Below are positions 16,226 to 23,533 of a stretch of 64,000 bases of DNA, in pieces. Where the stretch lies: the NCBI RefSeq assembly GCF_008638345.1, contig NZ_VTVA01000015.1:1-64000 (forward strand), in the 5' to 3' direction. The translations under genes and the position numbers were made by a program. Each line of letters starts with the position of its first letter. The first letter of the stretch is position 1. Source of the stretch: Pseudomonas saliphila. GTDB lineage: Bacteria; Pseudomonadota; Gammaproteobacteria; Pseudomonadales; Pseudomonadaceae. The notes beneath the pieces were generated by a model. That model saw only the letters and a program-made list of their open reading frames with translations. It ran no database searches and had not been told where the DNA came from.

Positions 16226-18316
16226 TCAGGTGCCTACTATCCCGCCGTCATCTTTCCATATCACCACGGTTGCCGAACGCGGCGGAATCGCTGGCGCGTT
16301 GCCGTCTGGCCATGAGCTTCCGTAGGCTCCAGCGGCAAAATCCTCCGCGCTCGTGTTGTTGGCTCCCGGGTGTTGCACGTTGATAAATAACGTTCGTTGG
16401 TCCGGCGTCATGATGATGCCGGTGATTTCCTGACCCAGAGGCCCAACCAGGAAGCGTTTCAGTTCACCCGTATTCGGATCGGCGACCAGCATGGCGCAGT
16501 TGCCGAACGGGTCGGTGTCACCCGAGTCCATCTGGATCCACACGCGGCTGTCCGGGTCGATCCACATGCCATCCGGCGAGCTGAGGATGTTATCCGCGGT
16601 CAGCTTTTCACCGTTCGGGTCGTATCCAATGTTCATCGGCTTACCGCTTTCACCGCTGTCGCCAGCGAACATGAAAATATCCCACTGGAATGACGTTGCT
16701 GCATGGTCACCGTCGGCCTCCGTCCAGCGAATGATATGCCCATGCGTATTCGGCGCTCGCGGGTTGGCCTCGTCGGTGTCACCTTCTTCCCGCTTGCTGT
16801 TGTTGGTCAGCGTGAAATAGACATCACCGTTAGCCGGGTCGATGGCGCCCCACTCCGGGCGATCCATCGGCGTCGCGCCCATCAGATCTGCAGCCAGACG
16901 TGTATTAACCAGTACGTCGGCCTGGCTGGTGAATTCGGTCGATTCATCCAGCCCGTTCTCACCGTACACCAGTGGCAACCATTCACCGCTGCCGTCGTCG
17001 TTGAAGCGCGCCACATACAGGGTGCCATTATCGAGCAACTCGCCCGCTGCGCTGGCCTGATAATAAGGATCGCGACTGACAAACTTGTAGATATACTCGA
17101 AACGCGAATCATCGCCCGAGTAGCACACCACTGGCTTGCCTTCGACAACCGGCGCAAATACTACAGCTTCGTGCGCGAAACGACCCATGGCAGTACGCTT
17201 GACCGGCGTGCTCTGAGGGTCGAACGGATCGATTTCGACCATCCAGCCAAAGGTATTGGGCTCGTTGCGATAGTCATCCAGGACGGTCGCGCCGCTGTCA
17301 GTGGCATTGAAGCGCACGTACTCGTCCGCGCCAGATTCTGCACGATGCCACTCGTACTTACCCTTGGCTCTAGTGGGGTTCCCGTCCTTATCTGTGCCCG
17401 GTTTCGGCACACCATATCGCTCATGTTCGCGCGGGTAAGTCCCTTCATTGACAAAATAGCCAGCCCAGTTCTCTTCGGCGGCCATGTAGGTATTCCAGGG
17501 CGTTACGCCGCTACCGCAGTTATTGATGGTGCCACGCGTTTCGGTGCCATCTATGCTGTACTTCGTTTTGACCAGATCACTTCCTGCGACCGGACCCGAG
17601 AGCAGCATGGGCGTCAAGGCCGTGATACGGCGGTTGTAGCCATCAGGCTGCACCTGCCACTCGCCATTCAGGTCCCGGACAACGCGTACTACTGTCACGC
17701 CGTGCGCATTCATCTCTTTCAATACTTCATCATCAACGCGGGTCAGTTCCGAGCTGAGCAATACAGCGCCTGAACTTAGCTCCTGCCCGGCATAGGCGGC
17801 GTGCATCAGGCGTGGCTCCACATACTCATGGTTGAGTACGAGCAGTCCATCCTCGGAACTCCCGTCGATGGGGAAGAAGTGCATACCGTCATGGTGCGAC
17901 CCCACCTGCTCGGCCTGCTCGGCCCCGCTACTAGCAATGTTGAAGCTCGTATTGCCGTCTACCAGGGAGGTGCCCCAGGGGATCAGGACTTGATGGCTGT
18001 AACCCTCAGGTACCGTGATCTTGTCTTCGGAACTGACCGGCACGGCGGAAAAGCCCAGCAGCGCGGCCGGTGGCTCTTCACCGGGTGCCAGTTCCGGTTC
18101 GTCGTCATCGTCGTCAGAACCGCTGATACAACCAGCAAGACCCAGACTCATGAAACCAATGGCAGCGGCCCCGGCGCTACCCTTGAGAATCAGGCGACGA
18201 CCGAGACGGGCTTCCAGAATGCTTGAAAAAAGTGGGTTCATCTGGCGGGTGCTGAGCGGCTCGTCGGCATCGCCGTTGTCTACCGTGATCACATGACGTT
18301 GCATATCCGTGGACAT
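16226..18316 (-). CDS. phoX: PhoX-family alkaline phosphatase with Tat lipoprotein signal
   Basis: PhoX (DUF839) enzymes are calcium/iron phosphomonoesterases exported by Tat. The product is 696 residues. The twin arginines are at 40-41 (LGRRLILKG), followed by a hydrophobic stretch and a lipobox-like LAGC (Cys63), then an aspartate-run linker (GSDDDDDEPE). Typical PhoX segments follow: 'LVLNHEYVEP', 'NCGSGVTPWNTYMAAEENW', 'GRFAHEAVVFAPV', 'YSGDDSRFEYIYKFVS', 'RPEWGAIDP'. The ATG at 18316 has GAGGAA 8 bases upstream; a longer frame would add 31 residues of poor quality. P. putida has, as I recall, DUF839 phosphatases that are type II secretion clients, which fits the gsp cluster nearby. Confidence 0.92.
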   Translation of the reverse strand: MSTDMQRHVITVDNGDADEPLSTRQMNPLFSSILEARLGRRLILKGSAGAAAIGFMSLGLAGCISGSDDDDDEPELAPGEEPPAALLGFSAVPVSSEDKITVPEGYSHQVLIPWGTSLVDGNTSFNIASSGAEQAEQVGSHHDGMHFFPIDGSSEDGLLVLNHEYVEPRLMHAAYAGQELSSGAVLLSSELTRVDDEVLKEMNAHGVTVVRVVRDLNGEWQVQPDGYNRRITALTPMLLSGPVAGSDLVKTKYSIDGTETRGTINNCGSGVTPWNTYMAAEENWAGYFVNEGTYPREHERYGVPKPGTDKDGNPTRAKGKYEWHRAESGADEYVRFNATDSGATVLDDYRNEPNTFGWMVEIDPFDPQSTPVKRTAMGRFAHEAVVFAPVVEGKPVVCYSGDDSRFEYIYKFVSRDPYYQASAAGELLDNGTLYVARFNDDGSGEWLPLVYGENGLDESTEFTSQADVLVNTRLAADLMGATPMDRPEWGAIDPANGDVYFTLTNNSKREEGDTDEANPRAPNTHGHIIRWTEADGDHAATSFQWDIFMFAGDSGESGKPMNIGYDPNGEKLTADNILSSPDGMWIDPDSRVWIQMDSGDTDPFGNCAMLVADPNTGELKRFLVGPLGQEITGIIMTPDQRTLFINVQHPGANNTSAEDFAAGAYGSSWPDGNAPAIPPRSATVVIWKDDGGIVGT

Positions 18317-18369
18317 CCGGTGTTCCTCATCAGGTTTGTTTGAATACCGGCACATGATGAGAAGCCAGG

Positions 18370-18387
18370 GTGACAGAGCGCAGACAT
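18370..18387 (-). promoter_or_regulatory. Possible Pho box upstream of phoX
   Basis: On the minus strand, about 54-71 bases before the phoX start, there is a perfect 7-mer CTGTCAC (18370-18376). A weaker half-site (ATGTCTG, 4 of 7) starts 11 bases upstream, the spacing of direct repeats in PhoB boxes. Further TGTCAC/TGACAC motifs follow up to 18410. The second half-site is poor, so this is a candidate only. Confidence 0.3.
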
Positions 18388-18782
18388 GCAGATGAAGTGT
18401 CAGTGACAAAAAAATGGCTATGTGCGATCACTCGTCGACTTTGTGACGGGAACTACTCTCTTCCACAACGGTTTGGAACCATGCGTGCGCTCTGTGTTCA
18501 AAGCGCATGAGACGAGTCGGCACCTGGATCACCGCTGAAGTCCGACTTACATCTCATTTCACCAGACACCCCAAGGATGGATGCCGCGTCACTCGCTTCC
18601 CTGCTCACGCCAGGTTACGAGACGCGACGCGATTCATTCTGTCCGCTTGCAAAGCACCTCACCCGCTTCAGGGTTTGCCCCTGCGCTTGCCCAGCAGCCG
18701 GATAACGAATAATCGCCCCCATACAATCATTGGCCGTAGTCCTGGCGATCAGAGGGCCTTGCAGACGCGAGAGTACACTGCA

Positions 18783-20792
18783 ATGCAGCCAGCGCATGAC
18801 CGCACCATCACGTACCGACCTGAGATAGACGGGTTAAGAGCCCTGGCAGTGATTCCTGTCATCTTCTTTCACGCCGGTTTCGAAGCCATGGCCGGTGGTT
18901 TCGTCGGCGTCGACATCTTTTTCGTGATCAGCGGGTATCTCATCACCTCGATCCTCTATAGCGAAATCCAGAACGGCAGCTTCAGCCTCGTCCGTTTTTA
19001 TGAACGACGTGTCAGGCGCCTTTATCCTGCCCTGACGCTGGTCACCATCTTCTGTATACCCTTCGCCTGGTGGTGGATGCTGCCCTCGGAATTTCGCGAG
19101 TTCCTCTATAGCATTGCGGCCATCCAGCTTTTCGCTTCCAATATCTTTTTCTGGTGGGATACCGACTATTTCAGTACCGGCGCCGAGCTGACCCCGTTGT
19201 TGCACACCTGGTCGCTGGCAGTCGAAGAGCAGTTCTACCTGTTCTTCCCTCTGGGCCTTCTGTTACTGAGACGGCTTGATAAGCGCCTACTGATCGCCGG
19301 CATCGTACTGGCAATCATTGCGGGGCTGCTACTGGCCACGCGCCTGACCGTCACGCATCCTTCTGCCAGCTTCTATCTTCTACCGTCCCGCGCGTGGGAG
19401 CTGCTCATGGGAGCGCTAATGGCATTGACCGCACAGCACTGGTCGAAAAGTCCCCAGTGGCTCTGCGAGATCCTTGCGCTGGCGGGCGTCGCACTGATCG
19501 CGCTTGCCGTCCTGACGTTCGATGCGCAAACCCCTTTTCCAGGCGTATACGCCCTGGCCCCGGTCATGGGGACGGCGCTGATCATCGGATTCGCCGATTA
19601 CCGCACGATTGTGGGGAAGGTGTTGGCGCTACGGCCTGTGGTGCTGATCGGCCTGATGAGCTATAGCGCCTATTTGTGGCATCAACCGCTCTTTGCCTTC
19701 GCGCGTATTCGCACGCTTAACAATCTGGACGTCGTTGATTTCAGCCTGTTAATTGCAGCCACCTTTGTGCTGGCGTTTCTCTCCTGGCGCTATGTGGAAA
19801 ATCCATTTCGCGAGCGCCGCAAATTTCCACGCAAAACGATCTTCGCCGGGGCATTGGCCTTTTCAACCACGCTATTCATCACGACTGTTTTCGCCTCCTT
19901 CTACCCCGCCCCCATTCAAATGTACGAGCGCAAACTCACCGGTGATCAGCTCATAGCGTTGGAGCTCGTTGAACGCCCCGAACCCAAGCAAGCGCCGCGA
20001 GTGGATGAGGCCTGTAATTTTTCGCGGGAGGTTATTACCTCCTCGATGACGGAGCGGCTATTGAAATGTCAGCAGATGCACGGCCCGGGTCTCGCCGTCC
20101 TCGGAGACTCACATGGCATGAATGTATTCAATGCGCTGTCGGTAAACATGGATGATCCGTTTATCGTCGGATTTCTGCAGAACGGCTGCATCCCTTATCC
20201 AGATCAGGACAGGTGTCAGTACGAAGGATTTCGCGAACTGGTAGAGCAACACCCGGCGTTATTTCATACGGTGGTGTTCAACCAAGCGGGCTTCTATCTG
20301 CTGCAAACCCCTCAAGGCCGCACCGCCTCGCGCGCCATTCTGAGTGAACAGACCCACTCAGGGTTTGTGCCGAATGATCACTATATAGACAGAACCCTGG
20401 AATACCTGCAGCAGCTCGACCAACATTCCCCGGTTGTCTGGCTTGGCCCCTGGACCGAGCCACATGTTCTGCCACGGGAATATGTAATTAGTGGCTGTGA
20501 ATCTCCACCGGCAATACGACAGCATCTGCGCGACAGTTTCCAGCAGCTTGATCAACGCATCGCCAGCACTGTTCAGGGGAATGAGGGCATTGACTATCGC
20601 TCCTCCATCGAAACGCTCAACCTGAGCGGAGGCAATCAGCTGATGGACTGTCAGAACCTGTATTTCCGCGATGGTGATCACTGGACGGTCGCCGGGGAGC
20701 TGCGATTCGGCAAGGTTCTCAAAGCCCAGCTTGAAGGGTTAATGGATCAGCCGTCAACGCCCCTGGCACGTGCCGATGCGTCGCAGGAATAG
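18783..20792 (+). CDS. OafA/YrhL-type acyltransferase with SGNH domain
   Basis: The product is 669 residues. An N-terminal acyltransferase-3 membrane domain (about 1-380) starts with 'YRPEIDGLRALAVIPVIFFHAGF' and has about ten membrane helices with the 'RRVRRLYPAL' motif. A periplasmic SGNH-type domain follows, with the GDSH block ('LAVLGDSHGMN', about residue 441) and the terminal DxxH-like block 'DGDHWT' (about 628-633). Such proteins move acetyl or other acyl groups onto surface polysaccharide or lipopolysaccharide. The start at 18783 is chosen because MQPAHDRTITYRPEIDG matches the family; the longer frame reads through non-coding sequence. No polysaccharide operon surrounds it. Confidence 0.88.
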   Translation: MQPAHDRTITYRPEIDGLRALAVIPVIFFHAGFEAMAGGFVGVDIFFVISGYLITSILYSEIQNGSFSLVRFYERRVRRLYPALTLVTIFCIPFAWWWMLPSEFREFLYSIAAIQLFASNIFFWWDTDYFSTGAELTPLLHTWSLAVEEQFYLFFPLGLLLLRRLDKRLLIAGIVLAIIAGLLLATRLTVTHPSASFYLLPSRAWELLMGALMALTAQHWSKSPQWLCEILALAGVALIALAVLTFDAQTPFPGVYALAPVMGTALIIGFADYRTIVGKVLALRPVVLIGLMSYSAYLWHQPLFAFARIRTLNNLDVVDFSLLIAATFVLAFLSWRYVENPFRERRKFPRKTIFAGALAFSTTLFITTVFASFYPAPIQMYERKLTGDQLIALELVERPEPKQAPRVDEACNFSREVITSSMTERLLKCQQMHGPGLAVLGDSHGMNVFNALSVNMDDPFIVGFLQNGCIPYPDQDRCQYEGFRELVEQHPALFHTVVFNQAGFYLLQTPQGRTASRAILSEQTHSGFVPNDHYIDRTLEYLQQLDQHSPVVWLGPWTEPHVLPREYVISGCESPPAIRQHLRDSFQQLDQRIASTVQGNEGIDYRSSIETLNLSGGNQLMDCQNLYFRDGDHWTVAGELRFGKVLKAQLEGLMDQPSTPLARADASQE

Positions 20793-20833
20793 AGCTGATT
20801 TGCTGCGCAACAGATGAAAGACGCAGCACTGCA

Positions 20834-21553
20834 TCAGAAAAGAGACAGAGACTCCTGCAATGCTTCATCCTCCGGCGGGAGCGGTGCAATCATCTCCGGC
20901 CCATCGTTCCTGACGCTGCCCACCGCTGTGGTTACTGGATACCATTCAAAGGCCTCGGTGGGCAGGGAATGGTAGCGCGCAAGGTCTACTGCATAATGGG
21001 CCGAGAGGGCTGGATCCAGCCATTCGCGCGCAACGTCGACCGGCAGCACCACCGGGCGACGGTCATGGATATCGACCATGCCCGCATCGGAATCGTCAGT
21101 GATGATGGCGAAGCCCCCTGCACTCTCCCCGTGCGGGAAGGCGGCGATCGATGCGAAAAACATCGGTTCGTCCGTTTTCAGTCTCAGGTAATACGGTTGT
21201 TTGCGCTTGGCGTTATCAGCATCGGCGAGCCATTCGAACCACCCATCAGCGGGGACGAGACTCCGCCCGCCACCCCAAATCGCTTTCCAGAACCGGCTGG
21301 TTGCCGCAGTTTCAAGCCGGGCGTTGATCGCCGGAGCGCGCTTGCCTTTAGCCCATGCAGGTGCGTAGCCCCACTTGACCTCAGTGCTGCGCAGCTCAAG
21401 ACCGTCCTGATAAATCAAATGAACGAGGGTCCCGGGCGGAACGTTATAGCGCCCGATTGGCCGCTCACCGGGCATCGGCTCCTGGCTCTGCTCCCTGGCC
21501 AGATAGCGAAGGTAGAGTTGCAGCGCGCGGTGCTGCGCAATGCGTCCACACAT
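20834..21553 (-). CDS. SOS-response-associated peptidase, YedK/HMCES family
   Basis: YedK/HMCES proteins form a covalent thiazolidine link between their N-terminal cysteine and abasic sites in single-stranded DNA, shielding them. The product is 239 residues. The start at 21553 is set by the requirement for Cys2 (MCGRIAQ); the upstream ATG would bury it. Conserved blocks are 'YNVPPGTLVHLI', 'KWGYAPAWAK', 'INARLETA', 'CLVPADGWFEW'-like 'SLVPADGWFEW' and 'DIHDRRPVVLP' with the active-site histidine. It stands alone. Confidence 0.93.
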   Translation of the reverse strand: MCGRIAQHRALQLYLRYLAREQSQEPMPGERPIGRYNVPPGTLVHLIYQDGLELRSTEVKWGYAPAWAKGKRAPAINARLETAATSRFWKAIWGGGRSLVPADGWFEWLADADNAKRKQPYYLRLKTDEPMFFASIAAFPHGESAGGFAIITDDSDAGMVDIHDRRPVVLPVDVAREWLDPALSAHYAVDLARYHSLPTEAFEWYPVTTAVGSVRNDGPEMIAPLPPEDEALQESLSLF

Positions 21554-21688
21554 GTGATTTCTCCGGCGTGATGCGCTCACTGAAGCATAGTTGAAGCAAC
21601 GCCGCATCTTGCGCTCGACCGGCGTTCTTGGTCCTATTACGTCGAGGGATAGATTGATGGTGCTTGGAGCGGACCAACGGAGAGATGC

Positions 21689-22582
21689 ATGACCAAGGTG
21701 ACCGGGAGCTCATGTTGCTGCACTGCAGCAGCCGCTGACAAAACCCAATGTTCAGATAGCACCCAAGCGACGGGACGGTGGGCCAGTCGCTATGCTGTGC
21801 CAAAGATGGATTGTCCCTCGGAGGAAAGATTGATCCGGTTGGCCCTTGGCGGCATCGAGCAGATCCGAACCTTGTCCTTCGATCTCTCCAAGCGCCAGCT
21901 AACGGTTGTACACGACGGCAATGCCGAACCCATCACGGCAAAACTGGTGTCTTTGGGACTGGGTGCGTCGCTTAGCAACACACAGGCCGCCGACCCAGGG
22001 ATGCTCCAGCTTGCTACCAACGCAGCCGCTGAGGCGCAGGAATCCAGCACGCTGCGGTGGCTGCTCGCAATAAACGCATTCATGTTCGTTGTGGAAATAA
22101 CCGCTGGCTTGATCGCCCAATCAGCAGGTCTGATAGCCGATTCACTGGACATGTTTGCCGACGCCGCCGTCTATGGCCTTGCGCTGTATGCAGTAGGGCA
22201 TGGTGTGAAGTCGCAGCTGCGAGCAGCGCACATCGCGGGCGTACTTCAACTGATTCTGGCGGTGGGCGTCATCGCCGAAGTCGGTCGGCGCTTCATTTTC
22301 GGTAGCGAGCCTGAGTCACTGACTATGATGACCATCGCTTTCATTGCGCTCATTGCCAATATCGGTTGCTTGCTGTTGATATCCAGGCACCGCGAAGGCG
22401 GCGCGCATATGAAAGCCAGCTGGATATTTTCGGCAAACGATGTCGTGATCAATCTCGGCGTCATCCTGGCGGGCGGCCTGGTCGCCTGGACCGGGTCCAG
22501 TTATCCGGATCTGGTGATCGGAGCAATAGTGGGCCTCATCGTCCTCAACGGTGCTCGCCGCATTCTGGCGTTAAAGGGTTAG
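21689..22582 (+). CDS. CDF-type cation transporter with N-terminal metal-binding domain
   Basis: The product is 297 residues. A cysteine-rich start (Cys9-11, Cys21) precedes a heavy-metal-associated-like domain whose metal loop reads PKMDCPSEE (one cysteine, Cys42, not CxxC). A six-helix cation diffusion facilitator domain follows (about 120-297) with the metal-site helix 'ADSLDMFADAAVYGLAL' and the later 'SANDVVINLGVILAGGLV'. It should export a divalent metal from the cytoplasm; the ion cannot be told. It resembles the product of 31390-32118, which lies on the other side of the siderophore genes. Confidence 0.85.
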   Translation: MTKVTGSSCCCTAAAADKTQCSDSTQATGRWASRYAVPKMDCPSEERLIRLALGGIEQIRTLSFDLSKRQLTVVHDGNAEPITAKLVSLGLGASLSNTQAADPGMLQLATNAAAEAQESSTLRWLLAINAFMFVVEITAGLIAQSAGLIADSLDMFADAAVYGLALYAVGHGVKSQLRAAHIAGVLQLILAVGVIAEVGRRFIFGSEPESLTMMTIAFIALIANIGCLLLISRHREGGAHMKASWIFSANDVVINLGVILAGGLVAWTGSSYPDLVIGAIVGLIVLNGARRILALKG

Positions 22583-22714
22583 AGGAGCGTGGTCTGCCGA
22601 ACCTGACGGGGGTGGAGCGAGGTCGCGCCATCGAAGATATCAATTCCCATTTGCTAACAATTCTCAACCGTATTAAATTGGCCTCTCTTTTATTGTGCAG
22701 GAGCCTAGGTCAGC

Positions 22715-23446
22715 ATGTTGAGCCGTCTCTATACCGGCCCGCTGGAGAGAATTGCCCCTATCAAGGTATCAGTACCCACTGACGGCGAAGCTCTGTGTGC
22801 AAGCGATCTGTTGAACGCGCAGAAGCTGACCGCATTACTGCGGCGATTCGGCTGCAGTTATCCCGAGGGTGATCGTCGCGCAATCGCCTCATTATGGTCA
22901 AAATGGCACTTCAGCAACGTTCTTGCACATGGGCTTGCAGCGAATCTCTTGCTGGAACGAGAGCTGCCCCTGGCGCTCGAGGAAACGCACATTGACCTCT
23001 CCGGTGAGGGTTATACCATCGGTTTACGCTTGGTAAATGAGGGCATTGCTCTGGGTGAGAGGAGTGCCCAGCACCGCTTCGAGCGCATCATCGATCATCA
23101 CCTCGAGCCGCTTATCAGGGCGTTGAGCGACTGGTCAGGCGCGGCTCCGCGGGTGTTCTGGAGCAATGCGGGCAATTATTTCGAATATTTCGCCCAGGCG
23201 TTGCAGACCCATCCGCTGGCATTGGCGCACACCAACGCACCGGCGCTGGAGCTACTGGAGACGCGGGTCCTTGCCAACGGCAAGCGCAATCCTCTGTATA
23301 GGCCGATCCGCTACCAGACGACGGCCAATGGCCCGCAACGAGTTCGCCAGCTGTGCTGTCTGCGCTATCTGCTACCGGCTGTCGAGTACTGCGAAAACTG
23401 CCCGTTGACGTGTCCAAAGCGCGACAAAACATCCGTCGAACAGTAA
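22715..23446 (+). CDS. fhuF: Siderophore-iron reductase, FhuF family
   Basis: FhuF-family proteins are cytoplasmic [2Fe-2S] proteins that release iron from imported ferric siderophores by reduction. The 243-residue product ends with the family cluster motif: C214-C215, then C226 and C229 (CC-x10-C-x2-C), plus C233. The FhuF core ('YFEYFAQAL', 'NPLYRPIRY') is recognisable. GCAGGAG lies about 10 bases before the ATG. It converges with the TonB receptor gene. A possible Fur-site fragment (AACAATTCTCAACC) lies about 50 bases upstream. Confidence 0.85.
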   Translation: MLSRLYTGPLERIAPIKVSVPTDGEALCASDLLNAQKLTALLRRFGCSYPEGDRRAIASLWSKWHFSNVLAHGLAANLLLERELPLALEETHIDLSGEGYTIGLRLVNEGIALGERSAQHRFERIIDHHLEPLIRALSDWSGAAPRVFWSNAGNYFEYFAQALQTHPLALAHTNAPALELLETRVLANGKRNPLYRPIRYQTTANGPQRVRQLCCLRYLLPAVEYCENCPLTCPKRDKTSVEQ

Positions 23447-23474
23447 GCCGCACAGCCTGATCCGTAGAAAGTAA

Positions 23475-23506
23475 AAAGGACCATACGCACTGCGTATGGT
23501 CCCTTT
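23475..23506. terminator. Bidirectional terminator between fhuF and the TonB receptor gene
   Basis: A 12-bp inverted repeat (GGACCATACGCA with TGCGTATGGTCC around 23490) is flanked by A-rich sequence on the left and TTT on the right. It lies in the 87-base gap between two convergent genes and can serve both. Confidence 0.75.
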
Positions 23507-23533
23507 CAGGGTCCGGCTGCAACCGTTCTGGAA

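Noticed and set aside
16703-17773. 356-codon frame antisense to phoX
   Set aside because: Shadow of the PhoX coding frame; composition is not protein-like and no motif is seen.
18507-18782. Extended N-terminus of the acyltransferase
   Set aside because: The 92 extra residues are Arg/Pro-rich with no membrane or signal character; the family start is at 18783.
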